From JBDIBB01 sp039812685 (GTDB lineage Bacteria; Acidobacteriota; Vicinamibacteria; Vicinamibacterales; JAFNAJ01): a stretch of 22,926 nt of DNA. The position numbers and the translations under genes were made by a program. The DNA is taken from NCBI GenBank assembly GCA_039812685.1, contig JBDIBB010000067.1:1-22926 (forward strand). The letters run 5' to 3'. Positions 1 through 8,452 of the stretch are shown in pieces. The first letter of the stretch is position 1; every line of letters starts with the position of its first letter. The notes below the pieces were generated by a model that saw nothing but the letters and a program-made list of their open reading frames with translations, was not told the origin of the DNA and did no database searches.

Positions 1-1076
1 AATGCCTGGCGTCCGCTCGCCGCGTGCTGCGCGCGATAGACCATCGGCACGGCGAGGTCGAGGATGCCTTCTTCCAGCCACGCCCGCCAGTCCTGATAGA
101 CGCGCCAGTACGGTTCGGCGGCGATCCACGCGGCGTCGTCGGCGGGACCGGCGCCGAAGGCGGTCACCGCGGCCGAGATCGTGACGGCGGGACGCACCGC
201 CAGCACGCTCAGGTAGAGCCGGCGCAGGAACGCGCTGACCTGATCCCGGCGCCACTGACTCCACTCGGCGTCACCCGGGACGGGCACGGCATCGGCAGGC
301 CGGCGGGCCGACCGGTTGAACCGCTCGATGCTGGTCGGGTTGTACCCGACGCTGGCGCCGGTCTCGGGTCCCTGACCAGGCACGGCGATCTCCGGGTAGC
401 GGATGCGGTCGAGGTGCAGGCCGTCGACCTCGTAGTTCGTGACCAGCCCCAGCAGGACATCAAGCGTGTAGGACGCGGCGTCGGGATGGCCGAGATCGAT
501 CCAGTAGTCGTTGCCAAAACGATAGCCATCGTGGCTGGTCGCCGTACCGTCGGCCAGCAGCGTCCGGGTGAGCCAGTTCTCACGGCCTGTGAACGGGCGT
601 CCCGTCACCGGGTCGAACCCATGCCGGTTGAACACGTGCCGGGGATCGGCGGGTGGCGAGGACGAGTTCCAGATCGCGCCGACGATGACGAACGCGTGGA
701 CGGCAAGGCCCCGCTCGTGGGCACGCGTGAGGAGTTCGCGCAGCGGATCGAAGTCGCGCTCGATGGGGACGTTCTCGGGGAGGGGTTCCCGTGAATCGAG
801 GTACCAGGCGTCGCCGCGACGCCGCACCTGCACGAACAGCAGGTTGGCCCGAGCTTGCGTTGCCCGCTCCACGACCGCCGTCACCTCGCCGGGGGAGTTC
901 AGCCGGGTGTTGAACGTGTCGACCCAGAACGCACGGTATTGCTGGACGGGTTCCTGCGCGAACGCCGGGATCGGCGCCTGCGACAGGAGCAGGCAGAGCA
1001 CGATGCCCGTTCGCCAGACGCGACGTGCCGCGGCGGCACAGTGGATCGAGAGAGCGCACGCTCGCACGCGTGCCAT
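1..1076 (-). CDS. Secreted GHL10-like glycoside hydrolase (DUF187/YngK type), 3' end outside window
   Basis: 358 codons are visible and the C-terminus lies beyond the left edge. The ATG at 1076 opens a protein with a basic start, a hydrophobic stretch at about residues 22-40 and a likely signal-peptidase I site after AFA (residue 40), so it is probably exported. Residues 47-57 (YRAFWVDTFNT) are the usual opening of the GHL10/DUF187 domain, a TIM-barrel glycosidase-like family. Further family landmarks are DGLHLDRIRYP (218-228) and VPMVYR near residue 343. Family knowledge: these are putative glycosidases or lipoproteins acting on cell-surface or environmental polysaccharide, mostly without a proven substrate. 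It is transcribed away from the beta-barrel gene at 1249, sharing about 170 bases upstream. The start has no clear Shine-Dalgarno sequence. Family call is firm; substrate unknown. Confidence 0.85.
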   Translation of the reverse strand, partial: MARVRACALSIHCAAAARRVWRTGIVLCLLLSQAPIPAFAQEPVQQYRAFWVDTFNTRLNSPGEVTAVVERATQARANLLFVQVRRRGDAWYLDSREPLPENVPIERDFDPLRELLTRAHERGLAVHAFVIVGAIWNSSSPPADPRHVFNRHGFDPVTGRPFTGRENWLTRTLLADGTATSHDGYRFGNDYWIDLGHPDAASYTLDVLLGLVTNYEVDGLHLDRIRYPEIAVPGQGPETGASVGYNPTSIERFNRSARRPADAVPVPGDAEWSQWRRDQVSAFLRRLYLSVLAVRPAVTISAAVTAFGAGPADDAAWIAAEPYWRVYQDWRAWLEEGILDLAVPMVYRAQHAASGRQA

Positions 1077-1152
1077 CGTAAGCCAGGCAGCGTTCTGCGG
1101 CAATGCGGTCGCCCGGCGCATGGAACATTCGCCGGTGGCGGGCTCCGGGCGT

Positions 1153-1158
1153 TATACT
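1153..1158 (+). promoter_or_regulatory. Candidate -10 box (TATACT) for the beta-barrel gene
   Basis: TATACT matches the sigma-70 -10 consensus at five of six positions and sits about 90 bases upstream of the ATG at 1249. That would leave a leader of roughly 84 bases ending in a strong GGAGG. No convincing -35 box is seen at 16-18 bases; TTCGCC at 1128-1133 is 19 bases away and weak. Confidence 0.4.
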
Positions 1159-1248
1159 CGCTGTGCATCCCCATCGTTGGTTATGTCGGAGACGACCGCG
1201 CGGCCGTGCCGTGCCTCGTCCGTCTTGTGTCGGCCGCAGGAGGCCCCC

Positions 1249-2739
1249 ATGTCGAGACTGCCTCTTCTCGCCGCCAGCCTCGTGGTGTGCACGCTGGCAG
1301 CACCGTCACCCGCACGCGCCCAGCACGCAGACGCCGGCCTGGCGGGATTGCTCGCCAACCTGATCCTCCGGGACATTGTGACGCCCTCGAACGAAGGCGG
1401 CGCGCCCGGGTCCGTGCTGCCGCACGACGCGCACTTCAGTCCCTTCAACCGGCAGTACCTCGGGTTGCTCAGTGCACGACAGGGCCTGCCGGAGATCGCG
1501 ACGGTGGCCGCCTTCAACCGGGCGCTCGCCACCGAACTGGCGACGTTCCCGCTGGGCTCGTCCTCCGGCGGGTTCGTCTACACGTTCGAGCCCTCCACCG
1601 GCGCGTTCAGCCGCGAGAGTTCGAGCTTCGGGCCGGCGTTCGCCGAACGGTCCCGCACCATCGGCGCGCGCCGAATGAATCTCGGCTTCAGTTATCGCTA
1701 CTCGAGCTACGACACGTTCGAGGGCCGCGGGCTGCGCGACAACCACATCAACTTCTACCTGCCGCACAACGACTGTTGTCCGGGGCAGACCTCCGATGGA
1801 TCGGCCGTGGGTGATGGCAAGCTCGGCCCCGACCCGGCGGCGGTGGCCTTCGAGGGCGACCTCGTGCGCGTGTCGCTCGACATGCGTGCGCGTACCGACA
1901 CGGCGGCCTTCTTCTTCGCCTACGGCCTCACCAACCGCTGGGACATCGGCGTGGCGATCCCGCTCGTGCGCGTCGATCTCGACGCGACGGCCAACGCGGA
2001 GATGCTACGACTGTCGACCGCGGATCGACCGCTGATCCATGGTTTCCAAGTCGGTCACCCCGAAGCGACCACCGCCCGGGTGAACGCGGCCGGCAGCGCC
2101 GCGGGCCTCGGCGACATCCTCCTGCGCAGCAAGTGCAACCTTGCCCAGGCCGGGCCCACGGGGTTGGCCGCGACCCTCGACCTGCGATTGCCAACTGGGA
2201 ACGAGGACGACCTGCTGGGCGCCGGCGCCTTCCAGGCCAAGGTGGCGCTCGTCGCGTCCACCGGGTGGGATCGCTTCGCGCAGCACTTCGGGGTGGGCTA
2301 CACGTTCTCGGGCAAGGGCCACCTGGAGCCGTTGCTGGGCGACGGGACCGCATTCGTCGCCGACGCGTTCGGCAGCGGCGCACGGGCGGTGAACGACGAA
2401 TTCAACGTCGTGGCGGGCGTTGAGTGGGCGGCGCACCCCCGCCTGACGATCGTCGGCGATCTACTCGGTCGCACGCTGCGTGACGCGGGGCGCCTGTCGC
2501 TGGTGACCAAGTCGTTTCCCTACGTGCTGCAGGGCCAGTCCGGGCCGACCCGGACCGCCCAGTTCGACGAGTTCTCCTGGCGCGGCGGCAACCTCAACCT
2601 GCTCACCAGTACCGTCGGCTTCAAGGCGAACGTCAAAGACTACTTGTTGCTGTCGGGGCACGTGCTCGTGCCGCTCACCGACGCCGGCCTTCGTGATCGA
2701 ATTGCCTTGGTGGTTGGGATGGACTTCTCGCTTCCGTGA
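1249..2739 (+). CDS. Predicted outer-membrane beta-barrel protein, Phenol_MetA_deg-like
   Basis: The protein has 496 residues. The ATG at 1249 is chosen because GGAGG lies 5 bases upstream and it begins a textbook signal peptide with an ARA-Q cleavage point near residue 24; the open frame extends further upstream without coding character. From about residue 150 the chain alternates polar and aromatic/hydrophobic residues like a beta-barrel (for example MNLGFSYRYSSYDTFEGRG) and contains LRLPTGNEDDLLGAGAF, resembling the MetA-pathway/transporter barrel family. It ends in MDFSLP, with an aromatic residue close to the C-terminus as in many barrels. The N-terminal 120 residues look like a periplasmic segment. 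A vicinal Cys pair (NDCCPG) lies in a probable loop near residue 180. Substrate unknown. It faces ftsH across a hairpin at 2784-2820. Confidence 0.7.
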   Translation: MSRLPLLAASLVVCTLAAPSPARAQHADAGLAGLLANLILRDIVTPSNEGGAPGSVLPHDAHFSPFNRQYLGLLSARQGLPEIATVAAFNRALATELATFPLGSSSGGFVYTFEPSTGAFSRESSSFGPAFAERSRTIGARRMNLGFSYRYSSYDTFEGRGLRDNHINFYLPHNDCCPGQTSDGSAVGDGKLGPDPAAVAFEGDLVRVSLDMRARTDTAAFFFAYGLTNRWDIGVAIPLVRVDLDATANAEMLRLSTADRPLIHGFQVGHPEATTARVNAAGSAAGLGDILLRSKCNLAQAGPTGLAATLDLRLPTGNEDDLLGAGAFQAKVALVASTGWDRFAQHFGVGYTFSGKGHLEPLLGDGTAFVADAFGSGARAVNDEFNVVAGVEWAAHPRLTIVGDLLGRTLRDAGRLSLVTKSFPYVLQGQSGPTRTAQFDEFSWRGGNLNLLTSTVGFKANVKDYLLLSGHVLVPLTDAGLRDRIALVVGMDFSLP

Positions 2740-2783
2740 TCGGTGACGCGCGCGCGACAGCGTTCTGGTGCTGGGCGATTGGG

Positions 2784-2820
2784 GGAGGCGGGCACGACAG
2801 CCTGCTCGTGGGCCGCCTCC
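2784..2820. terminator. Hairpin between convergent genes, candidate bidirectional terminator
   Basis: An 8-bp outer stem (GGAGGCGG 2784-2791 with CCGCCTCC 2813-2820) encloses a 5-bp inner stem (CACGA 2793-2797 with TCGTG 2806-2810) and an 8-base loop. It lies in the 109-base gap between the stop codons of the beta-barrel gene (2739) and ftsH (2849). No T-tract follows on either strand, so it is not a classical intrinsic terminator, but position and strength fit transcript ends from both sides. Confidence 0.55.
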
Positions 2821-2848
2821 TCGTGCCCTTGCGGCTCGAAGCACCGTG

Positions 2849-4741
2849 TCACGCCAGCGACACCGGCAGCGGCGGGTGCGAGTGGGCGGGCGGCAGGCCG
2901 AGCATCGCCCGCAGTTGGTCGCCCTCGATCGCCTCGTTGTCGAGCAGCCACTGGGTGAGCCGGTCGAGGTCGTCGCGGCGCTCGACCAGGGTCTGGCGCG
3001 CCCGCGCCTGGACCTCGTCGATGATTCGCCGGATTTCGCGGTCGATGTCCTGGGCGGTGGTTTCGGCGTGGGGCCCCCGGCCCTGCGCGTCAGGCACGTC
3101 GAGGAACAGGGTGCGGTGGCGCGGGTTCTCGTAGCTGACCAGCCCCATCGCTTCGCTCATGCCGTATTCGGTGACCATCGCCCGGGCCAGTTCGCTGGCT
3201 CGCTGCAGATCGTTGCTGGCGCCGGTGGACACATCGTCGAGGGCGATCTCCTCGGCGGCGCGTCCTGCCAGCAGCACCGTCAGCTGGTTCAACAGGTCGG
3301 CGCGGGTCATCAGGTAGCGGTCCTCGAGCGGCAACTGCATCACGTAACCGAGCGCGCCGTAGCCCCTGGCGACAATCGACACCTTGTGCACGGGGTCGAG
3401 GCCGGGCAGCACCGAGGCGACGATGGCGTGACCCGCCTCGTGACAGGCGACGATGCGCCGCTCGCGATCGCTCATGACGCGCTTCTTCTCGAGGCCGGCG
3501 ACGAGACGATCGATGGCCTCGTCGAAGTCGCGCATGTCGACCGACGGCTTGTCGCGCCGGGCTGCGAGCAGCGCTGCCTCGTTCACCAGATTGGCCAGGT
3601 CGGCGCCGGCGAAGCCGGCCGTGCGTGCCGCCACGACGTGCAGGTTCAACTCGGGCGCGAGCTTCACCTGCCTCACGTGGATGGCCAGGATGGCTTCCCG
3701 GCCCTTCACGTCAGGCTTGTCCACCAGCACCTGCCGATCGAAACGGCCCGGCCGCAACAGCGCCGGATCGAGCACCTCGGGCCGGTTGGTGGCGCCCATG
3801 ACGATGATGGCCTTGCGCGAATCGAACCCGTCCATCTCGGCCAGCAGCTGGTTGAGGGTCTGCTCGCGTTCCTCATGGCTGCCCATCGGGCTCTGGATGC
3901 GCGCCTTGCCCAGCGCGTCGAGCTCGTCGATGAACACGATGCAGGGCGCCCGGGCCGCGGCGCGCGCGAACAGGTCGCGCACCCGGGCCGCTCCCACGCC
4001 CACGAACATCTCGACGAACTCCGATCCGCTGAGGCTGAAGAAGGGGACGCCCGCCTCGCCCGCCACCGCGCGGGCGAGCAGCGTCTTGCCGGTGCCGGGT
4101 GAGCCCACGAGCAGCACGCCCTTCGGGATCCTCCCGCCGAGGGTCGTGAACTTCGCCGGGTTCTTCAGGAACTCGACCACCTCGCGCAGTTCGGCGGCGG
4201 CCTCGTCCACGCCGGCGACGTCGCCGAAGGTGACCTTCACCGCGTCCTCGCTGTAGAACTTCGCGCGGCTGCGGGCGAACGACATGACCCCGTCGGCTCC
4301 GCCCACGCGCCGCATGAACAGCGTCCAGAGGCCTGCGAGCAGCAGCAGGGGCAGTGTCCACCGGAGCAGTTCGGGCAGCCAGCGGTTGGGCCGTTCCCCC
4401 CGTACGTGCACGCCGGCCTGGTCGAGGTCGTCGAGCAGGCGCGGATCCTCGACGCGCACCACGGCGAAGCGGCGGCCCTTCGGATCCTCGACCTTCAGGT
4501 CGCCGGTGATCACCTCGGCGCCGACGACCGCGGTGGCCACCTGACCGGCGCGGACCATCTGCTTGAACTGGCTGTAGTCGAAGGTGCGGCCTTCGGGCAG
4601 TACCAGGAAGAACTGGATCGCCGCCAGCACGACGAAGGCCGCCAGCGCCCACCAGAAGAACGTCGGCGGGCGGGGCGGCCGCAGCGACCGGCCCTCACGG
4701 CGGTCCGGCGACCCGGGCGATCGAGGCGTGGGCGTAGGCAC
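2849..4741 (-). CDS. ftsH: ATP-dependent zinc metalloprotease FtsH
   Basis: 630 residues, normal for the family. A proline-rich N-tail precedes transmembrane helix 1 (about 28-48), a periplasmic domain, and transmembrane helix 2 (about 129-143). The AAA domain carries Walker A GSPGTGKT (213-220; most FtsH have GPPGTGKT), Walker B VFIDELDALG (269-278) and the second region of homology around ATNRPEVLDPALLRPGRFDR. The protease domain has the zinc motif HEAGH (434-438) and a downstream Asp in TGASNDLQ (about 511). FtsH degrades misfolded membrane proteins and some soluble regulators. It starts with GTG 24 bases after the clpB stop and has no strong Shine-Dalgarno sequence, so it is probably the last gene of the hspR operon and translated after clpB. 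Confidence 0.97.
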   Translation of the reverse strand: MPTPTPRSPGSPDRREGRSLRPPRPPTFFWWALAAFVVLAAIQFFLVLPEGRTFDYSQFKQMVRAGQVATAVVGAEVITGDLKVEDPKGRRFAVVRVEDPRLLDDLDQAGVHVRGERPNRWLPELLRWTLPLLLLAGLWTLFMRRVGGADGVMSFARSRAKFYSEDAVKVTFGDVAGVDEAAAELREVVEFLKNPAKFTTLGGRIPKGVLLVGSPGTGKTLLARAVAGEAGVPFFSLSGSEFVEMFVGVGAARVRDLFARAAARAPCIVFIDELDALGKARIQSPMGSHEEREQTLNQLLAEMDGFDSRKAIIVMGATNRPEVLDPALLRPGRFDRQVLVDKPDVKGREAILAIHVRQVKLAPELNLHVVAARTAGFAGADLANLVNEAALLAARRDKPSVDMRDFDEAIDRLVAGLEKKRVMSDRERRIVACHEAGHAIVASVLPGLDPVHKVSIVARGYGALGYVMQLPLEDRYLMTRADLLNQLTVLLAGRAAEEIALDDVSTGASNDLQRASELARAMVTEYGMSEAMGLVSYENPRHRTLFLDVPDAQGRGPHAETTAQDIDREIRRIIDEVQARARQTLVERRDDLDRLTQWLLDNEAIEGDQLRAMLGLPPAHSHPPLPVSLA

Positions 4742-4765
4742 CTGTCTGCTTCGGCTGGGGTGAGG

Positions 4766-7378
4766 TCAGGCCTCGGCCGGCTGCACCTGCTTGGCGAACT
4801 GCAGCGCCGGCGAGCCGGCGTCCACCACCACGTGGTCGCCCTCGCGGAACTCGCCTTCGAGCACCCGCACGGCGAGCGGATCGAGCACGCGGCGCTGCAG
4901 CGTCCGCTTCAACGGGCGCGCGCCGTACATCGGATCGTAACCCTCCTCCACCAGTTGCGCCCTGGCCGCGTCGGTGAGCGTCACGTGGATCTTCCGCTGC
5001 TCGAGCCGCTGCAGCAGGCGCGCCGCCTGGATGTCGATGATGTGCGCCATGTGCTCGCGCGCGAGCGGGTGGAAGACGATGGTCTCGTCGATGCGGTTCA
5101 GGAACTCGGGCCGGAAGTGGCGTCGCAGCGCATCGGTCACCTCGCCGCGTACTGCCTCCGAGAGCCCACCGCCACGCAACGCCAGCTCGGCCAGGTACTG
5201 GCTGCCGAGATTGGACGTCATCACCACCACGGTGTTGGTGAAGTCGACCCGGCGGCCCTTGCCATCGGTCAGCCGCCCGTCGTCGAGCACCTGCAGCAGG
5301 ACGTTGAGCACCTCGGGGTGCGCCTTCTCGACCTCGTCGAACAGCACGACCGAGTAGGGGCGGCGCCGCACCATCTCCGTGAGCTGGCCGGCCTCGTCGT
5401 AGCCCACGTAGCCCGGCGGCGCGCCGATCAGGCGCGACACGGTGTGCTTCTCCTGGTACTCCGACATGTCGATGCGAATCATCGCCTGCTCGTCGTCGAA
5501 GAGGAACTCGGCGAGGGCTCGCGCGAGCTCGGTCTTGCCGACGCCGGTTGGCCCGAGGAAGATGAAGGATCCCAGCGGCCGGTTCGGATCCTGCAGGCCG
5601 GCGCGCGCCCGCCGGATGGCGTTGGCCACGGCGGCGATCGCCTCGTCCTGGCCGACGACGCGCTCGTGGAGGCGATCCTCCATCCGCAGCAGCTTCTGGA
5701 TCTCGCTCTCCATGAGGCGGCTCACCGGGATGTTCGTCCACTTGCTGACGACGACGGCGATGTCCTCCTCGTCGACCTCCTCCTTCAGGAGGCGGCCGCC
5801 TTCCTGCGGGCCCGCCACGCGATTCTGCTCGGCCTCGAGCGCGCGCTCGATCTCGGGAACCCGTCCGTACTGCAGTTCCGAGGCGCGGGCGTAGTCGCCG
5901 GCGCGCTGGGCGCGTTCCACCTCGGCGCGCGCCGACTCGAGATCCTCCTTGAGCTGCCGGACCGCGTGGATCGCGTGTTTCTCGCGCTCCCATCGTGCCG
6001 CCAGGTGCTCGCGCTCCTGCTTGAGACCGTCGAGTTCTCCTTCGAGGCGCGACAGCCGTTCGAGCGAGGCGGCGTCGGTCTCCTTCCGCAGGGCCTCGCG
6101 TTCGATTTCGAGCTGGACGATGCGCCGCGAGACCTCGTCGAGCTCCACCGGCATCGAGTCGATTTCCATCCGCAGCTTGCTGGCCGCCTCGTCCACCAGG
6201 TCGATCGCCTTGTCGGGGAGGAAGCGGTCGGCGATGTAGCGGTGCGAGAGCACCGCCGCGGCCACCAGCGCGGCGTCCTTGAGGCGCACGCCGTGGTGGA
6301 TCTCGTAGCGTTCGCGCAGCCCGCGCAGGATGCTGATGGTGTCCTCCACGTTGGGCTCGTCGATCATCACCGGCTGGAAGCGGCGCTCGAGGGCCGCGTC
6401 CTTCTCGATGTGCTTCCGGTACTCGTCGACGGTGGTCGCGCCGATGGTGTGCAGTTCGCCGCGCGCCAGCATCGGCTTGAGCATGTTCGACGCGTCGAGG
6501 CTGCCCTCGGCGGCGCCGGCGCCCACCACGGTGTGCAGCTCGTCGATGAAGAGCACCGTCTGGCCTTCGCTGTCGACGATCTCCTTGAGCACCGCCTTGA
6601 GCCGCTCCTCGAACTCGCCGCGGTACTTCGCCCCGGCGATCAGGGCGCCCATGTCGAGCCCGACGATGCGCTTGTCCTTGAGGCCTTCGGGCACGTCTCC
6701 GCGCACGATGCGCTGGGCGAGCCCCTCGACGATGGCGGTCTTGCCGACGCCGGGTTCGCCGATGAGCACCGGGTTGTTCTTCGTGCGCCGTGAGAGGACC
6801 TGTACGACCCGTCGCACCTCCTCGTCGCGGCCGATCACGGGATCGAGCTTGCCCTTGCGCGCGAGGTCGGTGAGGTCGCGGCCGTAGCGTTCGAGCGCCT
6901 GGTACTTGCCTTCGGGGTTCTGGTCGGTGACGCGCTGGCTGCCGCGGACCTGCGCCAGCAGCGCCAGGATGCGGTCGGGCGTGAGCCCGGCCTGCGCGAG
7001 CACCCTGGCGGCCGGCGCGCGCCCGGGCTCGCTGGCGATCGCCAGCAGCAGGTGCTCGGCGCTGACGTACTCGTCTTTGAGCCGCGCGGCCTCGGCCCGC
7101 GCCGCGTCGACGATGGCGCGGAAGCGGGGCGAAAGCATCGCCTGCACGCCGCCCTGGGTGCGCGGGAACCGGTTCACTTCGGCTCGCGCGGCACCCGCGA
7201 TCGTGGCCGGGTCGAGGCTCGCCTTGCGGAGCAGGGCGGGCACGACGCCGTCGGCCTGCTCGACGAGCGTCACCAGCAGGTGTTCGGGATCGAGCAACGG
7301 GTTGCCGGCGCCATCGGCCAGTTGCTGGGAGTTGAGGATGGCCTCCTGCGCCTTCTCGGTGAATTGGTTCAGGTTCAT
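4766..7378 (-). CDS. clpB: ATP-dependent disaggregase ClpB (Hsp100)
   Basis: 870 residues, full length. An N-terminal Clp-N domain (about 1-145, MNLNQFTEKAQEAI) precedes NBD1 with Walker A GEPGVGKT (207-214) and Walker B VLFIDE (275-280). A long charged coiled-coil middle domain (about 405-525) marks it as ClpB rather than ClpA/ClpC. NBD2 has Walker A GPTGVGKT (609-616) and Walker B VVLFDEVEKAHPEVLN. ClpB rescues aggregated proteins with DnaK and a J-protein. The ATG at 7378 has GGAG seven to eight bases upstream and matches the family N-terminus; the frame stays open far upstream through the J-protein gene, but that part is out-of-frame shadow. Third gene of the hspR operon, 59 bases after the J-protein stop, with two GC hairpins in that gap. 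Confidence 0.97.
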   Translation of the reverse strand: MNLNQFTEKAQEAILNSQQLADGAGNPLLDPEHLLVTLVEQADGVVPALLRKASLDPATIAGAARAEVNRFPRTQGGVQAMLSPRFRAIVDAARAEAARLKDEYVSAEHLLLAIASEPGRAPAARVLAQAGLTPDRILALLAQVRGSQRVTDQNPEGKYQALERYGRDLTDLARKGKLDPVIGRDEEVRRVVQVLSRRTKNNPVLIGEPGVGKTAIVEGLAQRIVRGDVPEGLKDKRIVGLDMGALIAGAKYRGEFEERLKAVLKEIVDSEGQTVLFIDELHTVVGAGAAEGSLDASNMLKPMLARGELHTIGATTVDEYRKHIEKDAALERRFQPVMIDEPNVEDTISILRGLRERYEIHHGVRLKDAALVAAAVLSHRYIADRFLPDKAIDLVDEAASKLRMEIDSMPVELDEVSRRIVQLEIEREALRKETDAASLERLSRLEGELDGLKQEREHLAARWEREKHAIHAVRQLKEDLESARAEVERAQRAGDYARASELQYGRVPEIERALEAEQNRVAGPQEGGRLLKEEVDEEDIAVVVSKWTNIPVSRLMESEIQKLLRMEDRLHERVVGQDEAIAAVANAIRRARAGLQDPNRPLGSFIFLGPTGVGKTELARALAEFLFDDEQAMIRIDMSEYQEKHTVSRLIGAPPGYVGYDEAGQLTEMVRRRPYSVVLFDEVEKAHPEVLNVLLQVLDDGRLTDGKGRRVDFTNTVVVMTSNLGSQYLAELALRGGGLSEAVRGEVTDALRRHFRPEFLNRIDETIVFHPLAREHMAHIIDIQAARLLQRLEQRKIHVTLTDAARAQLVEEGYDPMYGARPLKRTLQRRVLDPLAVRVLEGEFREGDHVVVDAGSPALQFAKQVQPAEA

Positions 7379-7409
7379 GATCGTTCTCCGTCCTTGCGTC
7401 CGGCCCGCG

Positions 7410-7423
7410 GCCGGCGAGCCGGC
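7410..7423 (-). repeat. Short GC dyad in the cbpA-clpB gap
   Basis: Two GCCGGC hexamers (7410-7415 and 7418-7423) separated by GA form a dyad just downstream, in transcription order, of the larger hairpin at 7429-7448. It may stack with that hairpin as an intercistronic RNA structure upstream of the clpB ribosome-binding site. Confidence 0.4.
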
Positions 7424-7428
7424 GGCGC

Positions 7429-7448
7429 GGCCGGCCTTCAGGCCGGCC
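7429..7448 (-). repeat. 8-bp GC hairpin with the cbpA stop codon in its tetraloop
   Basis: GGCCGGCC at 7429-7436 and again at 7441-7448 are self-complementary arms around a 4-base loop that reads TGAA on the minus strand. The TGA of that loop is the stop codon of the J-protein gene. The structure is intercistronic and has no following T-tract. It may be an attenuator, an RNA-processing or stability element, or a partial terminator lowering clpB-ftsH relative to hspR-cbpA. Confidence 0.6.
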
Positions 7449-8445
7449 CGTCCGCGTCGAGCTTTGCCAGCGCCGCGTAGTGCTTCCGCTGCTCCGCAGT
7501 GAGCGTCTTCGGCAGCACGACCTCCAGCGTCGCGAACAGGTCGCCGTGCTCGCCCGCCTTGCCCACGATGGGCATGCCGTGGCCGCGCAGCCGGAACACC
7601 TGCCCGGGTTGCGTGCCTTCCGGGATCCGGAGCCGCAGCGACTGCCCCCCGATCGTGGAGACGCTGGTCTGTCCGCCGAGCACCGCCGTGACGACCGGCA
7701 CCGGCAGCTTCACGTGCAGGTCGTGGCCGCGGCGCTCGAACCGGGCATGAGGCAGCACCTGGACGTGCAGGTACAGGTCGCCGGCCGGCGCGCCGCCCGT
7801 GCCGGCATCGCCCTCGCCGGCGACGCGCACGCGGGCGCCATCCTTCACGCCGGCGGGAATGCGCACGTCGACGGTTCGCGCGTGTCCATCGCGCTTGATC
7901 GACACGCGGACGGTCTCGCCGCGATGGGCCTGTTCGAGCGTGAGGTGCACCGCCTGCTCGATGTCTTCGCCCTGCCGGCGCCGCGCGCGCGGCGATACCC
8001 GCACGCGGCGTGTGGCGCCGTCCGCGCCGGCGGCGGCGCCGCCGCCGCCGAAGAACTGCTGGAAGAACTCCGAGAACGGGCTGCCTTCGCCGAACAGGGT
8101 GCCGGCGTCCTCCACGTTGACCGTGTGGAAGCCGCCGGGGCCGCCCGTCGTCGTCCAGGTCCACGTGCCGCCGGGCGCGCCCTCCGCGCCGCGCGCGTAG
8201 GCCTGCTGCGCCTGCTCGTAGTGCCGCCAGTTCGCGCCCAACTCGTCGTACTTCGCGCGCTTGGCGGTGTCGCCCAGCACCTCGTACGCCTCGTTGATGT
8301 CCTTGAAGCGCGATTCGGCGGCCTTGTCACCCGGGTTGACGTCGGGGTGGTGCTTGCGCGCGAGCTTGCGGTAGGCCTGCTTGATTTCCTTCTCGGTGGC
8401 CGTCTTCGGCACGCCGAGGATGGCGTAATAATCCTTGAACTCCAT
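7438..8445 (-). CDS. cbpA: J-domain co-chaperone, CbpA/type II DnaJ (no zinc finger)
   Basis: 335 residues from the ATG at 8445; a GTG directly before it (8448) is possible, but GAGGG is better placed for the ATG. The J-domain covers about residues 5-70 with the essential HPD (33-35, in KHHPDVNPGD). A Gly/Phe-rich linker (FGEGSPFSEFFQQFFGGGG) follows, then the two C-terminal substrate-binding barrels (from about residue 150, RVSIKRDGHARTVDVRIP onward). There are no CxxCxGxG repeats, so it is CbpA-like rather than classical DnaJ. It stimulates DnaK ATPase and delivers substrates; DnaK is not encoded in this window. It starts 7 bases after the hspR stop, indicating coupled translation, and shares the HspR-controlled promoter. 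Confidence 0.93.
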   Translation of the reverse strand: MEFKDYYAILGVPKTATEKEIKQAYRKLARKHHPDVNPGDKAAESRFKDINEAYEVLGDTAKRAKYDELGANWRHYEQAQQAYARGAEGAPGGTWTWTTTGGPGGFHTVNVEDAGTLFGEGSPFSEFFQQFFGGGGAAAGADGATRRVRVSPRARRRQGEDIEQAVHLTLEQAHRGETVRVSIKRDGHARTVDVRIPAGVKDGARVRVAGEGDAGTGGAPAGDLYLHVQVLPHARFERRGHDLHVKLPVPVVTAVLGGQTSVSTIGGQSLRLRIPEGTQPGQVFRLRGHGMPIVGKAGEHGDLFATLEVVLPKTLTAEQRKHYAALAKLDADGPA

Positions 8446-8452
8446 CACGCCC

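Noticed and set aside
568..1248. Upstream extension of the beta-barrel gene
   Set aside because: The frame is open but overlaps the GHL10 gene antisense, and a strong Shine-Dalgarno plus signal peptide fix the start at 1249.
4406..6793. 795-codon plus-strand open frame antisense to ftsH/clpB
   Set aside because: It is antisense to unmistakable FtsH and ClpB domains; its residue pattern (runs of Arg, His, Leu, Val, Asp) is the usual product of high-GC antisense frames and matches no family.
7379..8164. Upstream in-frame extension of clpB
   Set aside because: It would run through the J-protein gene out of frame; ClpB homologues start at MNLNQFTEKA and the ATG at 7378 has a ribosome-binding site.
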